Shown in pieces: positions 23,433-30,844 of a stretch of 42,300 nucleotides of DNA; position 1 is the stretch's first letter, and each line of letters opens with the position of its first letter. This DNA is from Candidatus Indicimonas acetifermentans (GTDB lineage: Bacteria; Gemmatimonadota; Gemmatimonadetes; Palauibacterales; KS3-K002). The notes beneath the pieces are model-generated. The model did no database searches, was not told where the DNA came from, and saw only the letters and a list, made by a program, of their open reading frames with translations. Made by a program: the position numbers and the translations under genes. The stretch lies in NCBI GenBank assembly GCA_947581815.1, contig CANPVX010000004.1, positions 1 through 42,300 of the forward strand, given 5' to 3'.

Positions 23433-23473
23433 AGAGGGTAGGGCCCTGGGGGTCCTACCCTCTGCGCTTTTTT
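23433..23473 (+). terminator. Strong intrinsic terminator after the DsbA-VKOR pair
   Basis: AGAGGGTAGG (23433-23442) pairs perfectly with CCTACCCTCT (23454-23463), followed four bases later by six T. The converging sigma gene ends at 23488, and a weaker T-run on the other strand (CTCTTTGTT) means it could also serve that gene. Confidence 0.92.
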
Positions 23474-23487
23474 GTTTCGACTCTGGT

Positions 23488-24348
23488 TCAGTGCATGCTC
23501 CAGAACCCCTCGAGAGCCATACCGTCTGGAGATTGACGCAGCTTCTCGAACGCGCGGTTCCGGATTTGGCGGATCCTCTCGCGGGTTACCCCTAGCAAGG
23601 AGCCGATCTCCTCTAGAGTCATCTCCTCGCCATCGTCAAGGCCATAGTACAGCACCAGGATCTTTCGCTCACGCTCCGTCAGGTACTTCGCGAACATCTG
23701 CTGGAGGAAGTTCCGGCGCGCCTGAGACTCGACATCCTCCTGGATGTCTGCCGTCTCCATTCCGGAGAACCGCTCTCCGAACGAGGCGCTATCTCGATCG
23801 GTGCGGTCGAGTGGTGCGTCCAGGCTGAGCTCCGCAGAGGCCACGCGGCGCAAAGCTCTGATCGTATCCACCGGCTCGCCCATTCGATTCGCGATCTCGC
23901 GATCCGTCGGCGAGCGGCCGAGCTGCTGCGTCAACGCCGTCTCGGTCCGCGAAAGCTTCACGAGGTTCGAGTTCTGGTTCAGCGGAATGCGCACCGACCG
24001 CGTCTGCTCGGCCAAAGCCTGTAGCACCGTCTGGCGGATCCACCACACCGCGTACGAGATGAACTTCACCCCTTTGTCGGGGTCGAATTTCTTCACCGCC
24101 TTGAGGAGGCCCTCGTTACCGATGCACACGAGCTCCGCCAAATTCAGCCCGCGGCCCTGATACTTCTTAACGTAGGAAATGACGAACCGCAGGTTCGCGG
24201 TCACCAGCCGTTCCGCGGCCTCCCGGTTGCCAGCCCGCGCCCTACGGGCGATCTGCCGCTCGGTCGCAGCGTCCTCAATGAGTGGATACTTCTCGACGTC
24301 GTGGAGGTACTGATCGAAGGAGTCTAGGGCTTTGGAACCGAAGAACAT
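23488..24348 (-). CDS. Sigma-70 family factor, primary-like without region 1.1
   Basis: Directs RNA polymerase to promoters. About 286 residues. Region 1.2 begins at DSFDQYLHDVEKYPLIED; region 2 contains LVTANLRFVISYVKKYQGRG, KFDPDKGVKFISYAVWWIRQ and QALAEQTRSVRIPLNQN; region 3 follows; region 4 has LTERERKILVLYYGLDDGEE and the helix-turn-helix MTLEEIGSLLGVTRERIRQI. Regions 2 and 4 are close to primary sigma factors. The missing region 1.1 is like Bacteroidota RpoD, or like group 2 factors; I cannot decide which. ATG at 24348 is preferred; a GTG at 24354 is possible. The only visible promoter is separated from the gene by an intrinsic terminator, so expression may be controlled by attenuation. 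Confidence 0.93.
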   Translation of the reverse strand: MFFGSKALDSFDQYLHDVEKYPLIEDAATERQIARRARAGNREAAERLVTANLRFVISYVKKYQGRGLNLAELVCIGNEGLLKAVKKFDPDKGVKFISYAVWWIRQTVLQALAEQTRSVRIPLNQNSNLVKLSRTETALTQQLGRSPTDREIANRMGEPVDTIRALRRVASAELSLDAPLDRTDRDSASFGERFSGMETADIQEDVESQARRNFLQQMFAKYLTERERKILVLYYGLDDGEEMTLEEIGSLLGVTRERIRQIRNRAFEKLRQSPDGMALEGFWSMH

Positions 24349-24384
24349 ACGCACTCTGATCTATGGCAGCTCAGAATCTCGGAC

Positions 24385-24416
24385 AAAAAAAGCGCGAGCC
24401 GCCCAAGCGGTCTCGC
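24385..24416 (-). terminator. Intrinsic terminator between the promoter and the sigma gene
   Basis: On the minus strand GCGAG-A-CCGC pairs with GCGG-CTCGC around a TTGG loop, with one bulged A, then a run of seven T ends about 31 bases before the sigma start. It is downstream of a promoter at 24522-24550 and upstream of the sigma gene. Confidence 0.85.
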
Positions 24417-24519
24417 TGTGGCTGCACTATCTCACTCGAGTCTCAGGCGCCTCGCCAGCGAGCCTGGTCCGGCAGACTGCAGAAACGGATGATCTCAAGC
24501 TGATGGTAGCCAAGACCGC
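24407..24519 (-). promoter_or_regulatory. Putative attenuator leader (or small RNA) upstream of the sigma gene
   Basis: A roughly 130-base leader from the promoter to the terminator. Its first bases, GCGGTCTTGGCT (24519-24508), are complementary to AGCCA (24423-24419) plus AGACCGC (24413-24407), with a five-base bulge between. AGACCGC is most of the 5' arm of the terminator, so this helix and the terminator exclude each other: an antiterminator arrangement. An inner hairpin CAGG-CTCG-CTGG-CGAG-GCG-CCTG lies at about 24444-24466. Alternatively the transcript is a free-standing small RNA ending at the terminator. No known riboswitch, 6S or SRP RNA consensus was recognised. Confidence 0.55.
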
Positions 24520-24521
24520 AT

Positions 24522-24550
24522 AGTATAACACGGGTTTCGCCGCCTGTAAA
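24522..24550 (-). promoter_or_regulatory. Sigma-70 promoter upstream of the sigma-factor leader
   Basis: TTTACA (24545-24550), a 17-base spacer and TATACT (24522-24527), read on the minus strand: one mismatch from consensus in each hexamer. Transcription should begin near 24515-24517. Confidence 0.65.
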
Positions 24551-24596
24551 GGTAACGAGGCTGAAAACCGCACCGTTGCTGGGACTACGTTTGTTT

Positions 24597-25595
24597 CTAC
24601 CCCTCATCCGCGCCAGGAGTTTCCTTTCTCTCGTATCGCTCCTTACCCTCGATCGCTGCCAAAATGACCGCGCTCGGGGGTGCCTCGGGGCCGACGCACA
24701 GCGCGTACGGCGTCGCAGCCTCGATTTCGAGTAGCTCGAGTAGCAGCTCGCCGTTTGCTCGGCCGACTCCCGGGTCCAGCTGCCGGACGTGAGGCCGAAA
24801 GAGGCGCCGGCGGGCGAAGAGAGGCGGGGCCTGGGGTGTGATGACGAGGCGGCCTCTTTGGAAGAGCCAATGGGGACCCAGGCGGGCCAGGGTGATCCGG
24901 GCGGAGCGCACCGCCCCGAGGCGGCGGCCAAGGTGCGCTTCGATGGCTTGGCGCACGGAGCTCGGCAAACGGTCGGCTCCCGTCTCCCAGCGCGTGCGGG
25001 TACGCCCCGGCTGGGCCAGCGCCGCGAACCCGGCGCGGAGCGCGGAGTAAGCGAGCACTCCAAGTCGCGGGGCCCAGGGGAGCGGGATTAGGATCAGTAG
25101 CCCGGCGATCACGGCGGCGGCTTCCGGATAGACGAAGGCCAAGATCCCCAGAGCGGCGGCGAGGAACGTCTGAAGCGCCGTGATGATCCATGGGTGGGGT
25201 GAGGGAGCGGGGGTTCGGGCGGCGACCCGCAAGGCGAGGACGGTGAGCTGCACGAGGAGCGCGATCACGAAAGCAGCCAGCGCGCCACCCCATTGCACGC
25301 TGCGGGGGAGGCTGTCGAGGCCCACTGAGGCCAGGAGGCTCGCAGCCAGGGGGCGCGCCAGGGTGTGTAGGAGCGTCCAGGCAAGGTCGGTGAGCCTGGT
25401 GCTGGAAGCTAGCCACTCGAAGGCGAGGAGGCCCAGGAGGCTACCCCAGACGGCCGGCGTGGCGAGTCCGGCGAGCGATGCAGGTAGAGCGACCAGACCG
25501 AAATAGGCCGCCATTCCGGGCGCGGCGAGCCCTGCGTAGAGCGTCAGGCCGAGGGCGGCGGAGAGGGCAAAGAAGCTGAGGAAAATTGTTATCAA
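24597..25595 (-). CDS. DUF4126-like integral membrane protein
   Basis: A 332-residue protein. The N-terminal 180 residues contain four or five hydrophobic helices in the pattern of DUF4126 (PF13548): LSAALGLTLYAGLAAPGMAA, then LGLLAFEWLASSTRLTDLAW, LLHTLARPLAASLLAS and further Ala/Leu-rich spans. The C-terminal 130 residues are soluble and Arg-rich (RQAIEAHLGRRLGAVRSARI; LFARRRLFRPHVRQL), not part of the usual DUF4126 length, and of unknown role. The start is a TTG (complement of 25593-25595). The protein is in the inner membrane. It lies directly downstream of the second DsbA gene and may share its transcript. Function unknown. Confidence 0.72.
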   Translation of the reverse strand: MITIFLSFFALSAALGLTLYAGLAAPGMAAYFGLVALPASLAGLATPAVWGSLLGLLAFEWLASSTRLTDLAWTLLHTLARPLAASLLASVGLDSLPRSVQWGGALAAFVIALLVQLTVLALRVAARTPAPSPHPWIITALQTFLAAALGILAFVYPEAAAVIAGLLILIPLPWAPRLGVLAYSALRAGFAALAQPGRTRTRWETGADRLPSSVRQAIEAHLGRRLGAVRSARITLARLGPHWLFQRGRLVITPQAPPLFARRRLFRPHVRQLDPGVGRANGELLLELLEIEAATPYALCVGPEAPPSAVILAAIEGKERYERKETPGADEG

Positions 25596-25613
25596 GAGCG
25601 CGCTCTAGCGATT

Positions 25614-26228
25614 CTAGTGCCCAGTGCGGCCAGCGTCGATGGCCTCGAGGATGCGTGCCCTCAAGTCCTCGTAGGACCCGAGCTCGGCAAGGGACTGGCC
25701 GTTGAGCACAACGGTCGGCGTCCCCGTCGCGCCGGCGCTCACGGCTTCCAACCAGTTCGCCTCGACGGCCTCCAGCGCCGCCTTCGACTCGAAGCAGCGG
25801 GCGAACTCGCCTTTTTCCAGCCCGAGGTTCTCGGCATAAACGACCCAGAGTGAGCTGGGGACCGTTTCACCCCTCCATTCAGGCTGCCTCACGAAGAGGT
25901 AGTCGTGGTAGGCCCAGAACAGCCCGGCTTCGCCGGCGCACTGGGCGGCCTTGGCAGCGGCGGCGGCGTTCGGGTGAATCGTGGTGAGCGGGAAATAAAC
26001 GTAGCGCAATCGCAAGAATCCTGTCCCGATGAACTCGGCGACGAGAGCGGGTGTGACGGCGAGGGCGAAGTTTCGGCAAGCGGGGCACTCGAAATCGGAA
26101 TAGACGGTCATCTCGACCGGCGCCTCGGCCGCGCCCAGCAGTTTGAAGTCCTCCTGTGCGTTCGTGGCGCCGCCGAACCCAACGAGGAGCGCCAGGGCGC
26201 CGAGGCTGGACCGCAGGGTGCTCTGCAT
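25614..26228 (-). CDS. Periplasmic DsbA-family thiol oxidoreductase
   Basis: A 204-residue exported thioredoxin-fold protein. A cleavable signal peptide covers about 1-24 (SLGALALLVGFGGATNAQ, cleavage after AQ-like residues). The active site is CPAC at 48-51, the cis-proline loop is TGTPTVVLNG near 175, and the fold insert contains HPNAAAAAKAAQCAG. It would oxidise or isomerise secreted proteins and may depend on the VKOR elsewhere in the window. I chose the ATG at 26228 because the signal peptide begins there; a TTG at 26243 is the longer alternative. It lacks a membrane anchor, unlike the DsbA next to VKOR, so the two may differ in substrates. Confidence 0.88.
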   Translation of the reverse strand: MQSTLRSSLGALALLVGFGGATNAQEDFKLLGAAEAPVEMTVYSDFECPACRNFALAVTPALVAEFIGTGFLRLRYVYFPLTTIHPNAAAAAKAAQCAGEAGLFWAYHDYLFVRQPEWRGETVPSSLWVVYAENLGLEKGEFARCFESKAALEAVEANWLEAVSAGATGTPTVVLNGQSLAELGSYEDLRARILEAIDAGRTGH

Positions 26229-26282
26229 ATTCACATTCGACAAGCTATTCTTTCGCTGCGGGGCCGGTGAGACGCGTCGGTT

Positions 26283-26876
26283 TCATTCGTCGAGAGCGCC
26301 GCCGGCGGCAAGAATGCTTCGTACTCGGGCCAGATCGATTCCCCGGATGCGGGCCGGCGGCCAGCGTCCCGCTTTTGCCTCGCCGAGAACGCGCTCCAGC
26401 TCTTGGGACGCCCGCCGGGCCGCGGGAGCCTCGATCCAGCAGCGCTTCACGGCTTCGTCGAACTCTTCACGGTCGAGAACTTCGAGGTGGCCATCACTTC
26501 CTAGCCAGAGATCGAGGCACAAGTCGTGAAGCTCCCAGGTTGAGGCTTCCAGTCGGGCTGGCGCGATGAAGTTTGTGTAGTACCCGGTGAAGGTCCCGTC
26601 GTTCAGATGAAATAATCCCAAATCGTACCACTCGCCCGGAAGTACGAACCAGACTATGGGCGCGCCCTGCTCCAGAACGGTGCGTTCGCCGACGCGCACT
26701 GGGACGTCAGAGGGGTAATCATCAGCGAGCGTGATCTTGAGGTCGGGCTCATCGACTACGAGCTCTTGAACATAGACCTGGAGCCGGCCGGGCGGGCGCA
26801 GGTAATGGATCTCGATGAGTCCGCCCGCCAGGTCGGCGGCGGGTTCATGCTCGCGATTGCGCTCGGATCGATTCAC
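26283..26876 (-). CDS. DUF402-domain protein (possible nucleotide phosphatase)
   Basis: A 197-residue protein matching the DUF402 / YgaC-like family (PF04167), some members of which are metal-dependent nucleoside di/triphosphatases. Hallmarks: VWFVLPGEWYDLGLFHLNDG, then FTGYYTNFIAPAR, DLCLDLWLGSDGHLEVLDREEF with the acidic metal-binding Asp residues, and EAVKRCWIEAPA. The ATG at 26874-26876 overlaps the stop of the FadJ gene (ATGA), so it is translated with it. No signal peptide. The connection to fatty-acid oxidation is unclear. Activity is inferred from family only. Confidence 0.78.
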   Translation of the reverse strand: MNRSERNREHEPAADLAGGLIEIHYLRPPGRLQVYVQELVVDEPDLKITLADDYPSDVPVRVGERTVLEQGAPIVWFVLPGEWYDLGLFHLNDGTFTGYYTNFIAPARLEASTWELHDLCLDLWLGSDGHLEVLDREEFDEAVKRCWIEAPAARRASQELERVLGEAKAGRWPPARIRGIDLARVRSILAAGGALDE

Positions 26877-29047
26877 TTCTGCGGCGAGAAGAAGGCCGAA
26901 CGCTGGAGCAAGCCCGGGGCGGGCTCGAAGCGCGGGCCGTACCGTTCGGCGAGTTGTCGCAGGCGCCGGGTGATTTTGTCCAGGCCGAGCGAGTCGGCGT
27001 ATCTGAGGAGACCGCCGAGGAAAGGCGGAAAGCCGGCGCCCATGATCATCGCGACGTCTATATCTTCGGGGCCGGCTACGACCTGATCGTCGAGGGTGCG
27101 AGCTGCCTCGTTGATCATTCCGAAGATCATGCGTGTCTGGGCGACGTCCTTAGCTGGGGCGAGCGGGGGGCGCGGGGGCGCCGAACCGGAAGCGGCTTGG
27201 CGCAAGACGGCGCTGATCTCTTCGTTCAAGCCGCTGCGACGCCCGTCCTCGTAGACATAGAAGCCGCGCCCGCCTTTCTTGCCCGTGACGCCGGTCGCCA
27301 GGATTTTCGCCATCACGGGAGCGGGCTTGAACCGCTCGCCCAGATCGACCTCCAACGTTTGGCTGACCATGGCGATCACATCGAGGCCGATTTCGTCGAG
27401 TAGGCGCAGGGGGCCCATCGGCATGCCGAAGGCTTTCATGACTTCATCGATGCTCCGGACTTCCATGCCTTCCTGGAGCAGGTGCCCGGCCTCGGTGAGG
27501 TACGCTGCTAGGATGCGGTTGACCACGAAACCCGGCGAGTCGTGGACGATGATGGGCGTCTTCCCGAGGTGGAGGGCGAGCTCGAAGGCTGTGGCGAGAG
27601 TCGCGTCGGACGTCTGTTTGCCACGGACGATCTCGACCAGGGGCATCACGTGCGGTGGATTGAAGAAGTGGATTCCGCAGACGCGATCGGGGTGCTCGAG
27701 GTCGCTTTGAAGTTTGGAGATCGAGAGGGCGGACGTGTTGCTCGCGATGAGGGACGTAGATGGCATCTCGGCCTCCAGCGCAGCGAAGACCTCACGCTTG
27801 ACATCCATCCGCTCGATGGCTGCTTCGACCACGGCGTCGATCGAGCTGAAGCTATCGTACTTCGTGGCTCCTTTCAGACACTGCTTGCGCTCCTCGAGCG
27901 TCTCCGGGCTCCAACCCGCCCGCTCACCCGCCTTATCCAGGAGCTCCCTCGCGCGATGGATGCCGGCGCGCACACGCTCCTCGTCGATGTCGACGACCAG
28001 AACGGGTAGCGCCTGATAGGCGAACAGCTCGGCGATCCCCGCACCCATGACGCCCGCACCGATGACGGCGGCGCGCTCGATCGCGCGTGGCTCGGCGCTG
28101 GGCCGCCGCTTGCGCGCACCCTCCGTGAGCAGAAAGACGTTGATGAGGTTGCGGGACTCCGGCGTCACGGCGAGCTGTCCGAACGCGCTCGCCTCCTCTG
28201 CGTACGCCCGCGCGGGTGATTGCCCGACTCCTCTCACGGTGACTTTGACCGCCTTGGGCAGAGCCGGGTAGTGGCCCTTCGTACGAGCATAGACCGATTT
28301 GAGCGAGATGCGCCGTACCAGCCAACGCGAGGGGGCGGACTCTTCGAGCAGCCGGGCCCAAAACGAGCGCTTCCGGCGTGAAAGCGGCTTCGCCCCGCGG
28401 GCGAGGTCGGCGGCGAGGGAGTCCACCTCCGAATCGAAGCGGTCGGCGGGGAGAACGGCGTCCACGAGGCCCATTTTCAGGGCCGGCTGCACCCGGATCT
28501 GCTTGCCGGCGAGGATCAGCTCGAGGGCGCGCCGCAGACCGATGAGACGTGGAAGCCGCACGGTGCCTCCTAGGCCGGGGAGGATGCCCAGACGCGTCTC
28601 GGGAAGCCCGAGGCGGGTTTTGGAGTTGTTGCTGGCGACGCGGTAATCACAGGCCAGCGCGAGCTCCAACCCGCCGCCAAGACAGGAGCCGTCGATCGCC
28701 GCGAGCGTGGGGAACGGCAGTCTCTCCAGTCGCCCGAAGATGTCCTGTCCCAGGCTGGAGATGCGGGTCGCGGATTCGGCATCGGAGAGCTCGGCCAGCT
28801 CGTTTATGTCGGCGCCGGCGATGAAATTGTCTTGCTTCGCGCTCCTCACGACGAGCGCCTGCACGGCGTTTGCCGCGTGCGCCGCCTCGAGTTCGCCGAG
28901 TGTGGCGTCGAGGCTGCGCATAGTCGCGGAGGTGAGCAGGTTTACCTTGGAGTCTGGGCGGTCGAAGATCAGCGACGCGACGTCATCGCGAACGACGAGG
29001 CGGAGTCCCTGCTCCGCCTCGTCACCAGCCGCGCTCGCCCCTGTCAT
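26873..29047 (-). CDS. fadJ: Enoyl-CoA hydratase / 3-hydroxyacyl-CoA dehydrogenase (FadJ-type)
   Basis: Bifunctional alpha subunit of beta-oxidation: hydrates trans-2-enoyl-CoA and oxidises the L-3-hydroxyacyl-CoA with NAD. 724 residues, usual length. The crotonase half has FIAGADINELAELSD near 75 and the oxyanion-hole region GSCLGGGLELALACDYR near 122. The dehydrogenase half has the NAD-binding AAVIGAGVMGAGIAELFA near 335 and CGIHFFNPPHVMPLVEIV with the active-site His, then the C-terminal helical domain (GMPMGPLRLLDEIGLDV). No thiolase (FadA/FadI) gene is adjacent, so the partner is elsewhere. The downstream DUF402 gene overlaps by ATGA; the lipoprotein gene upstream ends six bases before this start. 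Confidence 0.93.
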   Translation of the reverse strand: MTGASAAGDEAEQGLRLVVRDDVASLIFDRPDSKVNLLTSATMRSLDATLGELEAAHAANAVQALVVRSAKQDNFIAGADINELAELSDAESATRISSLGQDIFGRLERLPFPTLAAIDGSCLGGGLELALACDYRVASNNSKTRLGLPETRLGILPGLGGTVRLPRLIGLRRALELILAGKQIRVQPALKMGLVDAVLPADRFDSEVDSLAADLARGAKPLSRRKRSFWARLLEESAPSRWLVRRISLKSVYARTKGHYPALPKAVKVTVRGVGQSPARAYAEEASAFGQLAVTPESRNLINVFLLTEGARKRRPSAEPRAIERAAVIGAGVMGAGIAELFAYQALPVLVVDIDEERVRAGIHRARELLDKAGERAGWSPETLEERKQCLKGATKYDSFSSIDAVVEAAIERMDVKREVFAALEAEMPSTSLIASNTSALSISKLQSDLEHPDRVCGIHFFNPPHVMPLVEIVRGKQTSDATLATAFELALHLGKTPIIVHDSPGFVVNRILAAYLTEAGHLLQEGMEVRSIDEVMKAFGMPMGPLRLLDEIGLDVIAMVSQTLEVDLGERFKPAPVMAKILATGVTGKKGGRGFYVYEDGRRSGLNEEISAVLRQAASGSAPPRPPLAPAKDVAQTRMIFGMINEAARTLDDQVVAGPEDIDVAMIMGAGFPPFLGGLLRYADSLGLDKITRRLRQLAERYGPRFEPAPGLLQRSAFFSPQK

Positions 29048-29053
29048 GCTGGG

Positions 29054-29812
29054 CTAGAAGACCAAGCGGGATTCTGCGTTGGACTTGTCTATGGTGATCG
29101 TGTCGGTCGTGCCGCCCGTCACGTCGATGGGCACGTTCCAATAGAGCTCCTCGAAGGGGAGCTCCGCGCGAGTGTGAATCCACCAGCGACCCTTAGGGAC
29201 CGCGAACTGGGCGGCGCCGCCGCCGTCAGTGGTGTCCCAGATCTCCTCTCGACCGCTGGCCTCGAGCAGGCTGTCGATGACCTCGCCGAATCCTTCGAAT
29301 ACGACATCTTCCCAGGTCGTGAGCACGGCGTTGAACGAGTCGGCGCGAGCCGTGTACTGACCCTGCAGCTCCGTGAACTGCTCGAAGTAACGATCCTTGT
29401 CACGGCGCAGGCGCCGCTCCTGACCATCGAGGTTGTCGAACCTGCCGTATGCCGCGAAGTACTCGTTGCTCGACTGGTTCATCCGCTCCATGCGTTCGGA
29501 GAGGCTTCTGAGCTCCGAGTACGTATTGTTCCACGCCGCCTCCGCATCGCGCCATCGATCTTGAGCGACGGCAATGGAGTCCCTGATCTCCAATAGGTCG
29601 GCCGGAGGCTCGGGTTCGGAGCGCTCTGCGGCGGCGATCATATCCGCGAAGACGGCGTCACGGTCGTAAGGCAAGAGCCTCACGGTCAGCTGGGCGTGCG
29701 CCACGGCATCGCCGTCGCCGCTAGAGACAGCGAGCACAGTCACCTGGGAGGTGCGGTTGCAGGCGCCTAGAGTAGTCGCCGCAACGAGGCCAAGGACCCA
29801 ACGCTTGTTCAT
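29054..29812 (-). CDS. Coiled-coil lipoprotein, unknown function
   Basis: A 252-residue protein with a lipoprotein signal (MNKRWVLGLVAATTLGACNR, acylated Cys18). Residues about 27-60 form a short strand-rich segment (VTVLAVSSGDGDAVAHAQLT). A long charged helix (AERSEPEPPADLLEIRDSI; LRSLSERMERMNQSS) follows, probably a coiled coil, and the C-terminal 70 residues look like a small beta domain (GRWWIHTRAELPFEELYWNV). I do not recognise the family. It is the first gene of the minus-strand group ending in the DUF402 gene and diverges from lemA across 58 bases, so the two share an upstream region. Confidence 0.7.
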   Translation of the reverse strand: MNKRWVLGLVAATTLGACNRTSQVTVLAVSSGDGDAVAHAQLTVRLLPYDRDAVFADMIAAAERSEPEPPADLLEIRDSIAVAQDRWRDAEAAWNNTYSELRSLSERMERMNQSSNEYFAAYGRFDNLDGQERRLRRDKDRYFEQFTELQGQYTARADSFNAVLTTWEDVVFEGFGEVIDSLLEASGREEIWDTTDGGGAAQFAVPKGRWWIHTRAELPFEELYWNVPIDVTGGTTDTITIDKSNAESRLVF

Positions 29813-29870
29813 TGAGCTCTCCGGACGTAAGGTTGTGCTGCCATTTGAACCGCAATAACGTAGAAGAGAT

Positions 29871-30443
29871 GTGGGAACTTTTCAAGCGCCGTCAATTCGC
29901 CGGGGCGTAATCCTACTTGCCTGCGCGCTGCTCGCTGGGTGCGGCTACGGCCGCATCCAGGAACTGGACGACAGGGCTCAGGCGGCTCGCTCTGACATAG
30001 AGGTCCAGCTGCAACGCACGGTCGACCTCGTCCCGAACCTGATCGAGATCGTACAGACCTACGTGGCGCTGGATGCGGTCCTGATACAGGCGCTCGCAGA
30101 TGGCCGGGCGCGGTTGGCGAGCGCGGTTCGGTCGGACGATCTGCGCCGCATGGAGGAGGGTGCTGCTGACCTATCGGGCGCCATCCGCCGCCTGCTAGCG
30201 GCCGCGGAACGCAATTCCGCCCTGCACTCGGATCCGGTCTTCCAGCTGATTCAGGCACAGCTGGACGAAACCGAGAACGAGATCGACGCGGCTTGCCGCG
30301 ACTACAATGTGGCCGTCGAGGAGTACAACGCCTATATCAACGGCTTTCCTCAGTCAGTGACGGCCAAAGTCATCGGCGCCCAACGCCGCGAGTCCTTCAG
30401 GGTGACGATGCCGAGCAACGCCAGCTCGGCGGAGGGTGGCTAG
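29871..30443 (+). CDS. lemA: LemA-family lipoprotein
   Basis: A 190-residue LemA-type protein. A lipobox (LLACALLAGC) near residue 24 predicts lipid anchoring. The helical LemA core has AQAARSDIEVQLQRTVDLVPNLIEIVQTYV near 35-64 and DPVFQLIQAQLDETENEIDA, then the family hallmark ACRDYNVAVEEYNAYINGFPQ near 141-161. LemA proteins are envelope proteins of uncertain role, sometimes with YgcG-type partners; none is adjacent here. The GTG at 29871 is preceded by AGAAGAGAT. The C-terminal tail after VIGAQRRESF is short. It converges with yggT. Confidence 0.9.
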   Translation: MGTFQAPSIRRGVILLACALLAGCGYGRIQELDDRAQAARSDIEVQLQRTVDLVPNLIEIVQTYVALDAVLIQALADGRARLASAVRSDDLRRMEEGAADLSGAIRRLLAAAERNSALHSDPVFQLIQAQLDETENEIDAACRDYNVAVEEYNAYINGFPQSVTAKVIGAQRRESFRVTMPSNASSAEGG

Positions 30444-30452
30444 CGCGTCCTA

Positions 30453-30695
30453 TTAGGAGAACAGACGTTTCAGCAGCTCCAATCCAAGCAGGACAATCAG
30501 CGGCGAGAAGTCGATCCCGCTCGATACGGGCAGAAGCTTGCGTACCGGCTCGAGCACCGGGTCGGTCAGGCGTCTCAACAGCTCGACGACGGGGTGCGTC
30601 GAGTAAGGCGAGACGAACCAGGACAGCACGGCGCGCAGGAGGATCAACCCCTCGTAGAGAGTGATGAGTGCTACAAGTGTACGTGCAATTCCCAC
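30453..30695 (-). CDS. YggT-family membrane protein
   Basis: An 80-residue protein with two transmembrane helices (about 5-27 and 60-78) around a short loop. The loop contains WFVSPYSTHPVVELLRRLTDPVLEPVRKLLP, the YggT signature of Pro and Arg residues between helices. Family members are linked to cell division and osmotic stress near yggS/ftsZ genes in other bacteria, but no such neighbours occur here. The GTG start has GAAGAG upstream. It is converging with lemA, whose stop is nine bases away. Confidence 0.85.
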   Translation of the reverse strand: MGIARTLVALITLYEGLILLRAVLSWFVSPYSTHPVVELLRRLTDPVLEPVRKLLPVSSGIDFSPLIVLLGLELLKRLFS

Positions 30696-30791
30696 AGGGC
30701 TCTTCGTCCCATCAGCATGGTGGAGGTTTTGCGCTCGGCTACACTACGGCGCTCGGGAAGGATGGGTTTCAGGGGGCCTCGAACTGGGCAC

Positions 30792-30814
30792 AAAAAAAAA
30801 CGGGCTTGAACCCG
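30792..30814 (-). terminator. Intrinsic terminator after the M23 peptidase gene
   Basis: On the minus strand CGGG-TTCAAG-CCCG is followed immediately by nine T. It begins about 30 bases after the peptidase stop and precedes yggT. The stem is short, but the T-run is long. Confidence 0.7.
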
Positions 30815-30844
30815 CCGACGACTGGTATCCGAGCCCCGTGAGCG

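Noticed and set aside
24379-24520. 6S RNA or signal recognition particle RNA
   Set aside because: The SRP GGAAGG/tetraloop motif is absent, and the transcript is shorter than typical 6S RNA without its central bubble pattern.
24443-25063. Minus-strand ORF over the sigma-gene leader
   Set aside because: Out-of-frame shadow of the DUF4126 gene running into the leader; no protein-like motif.
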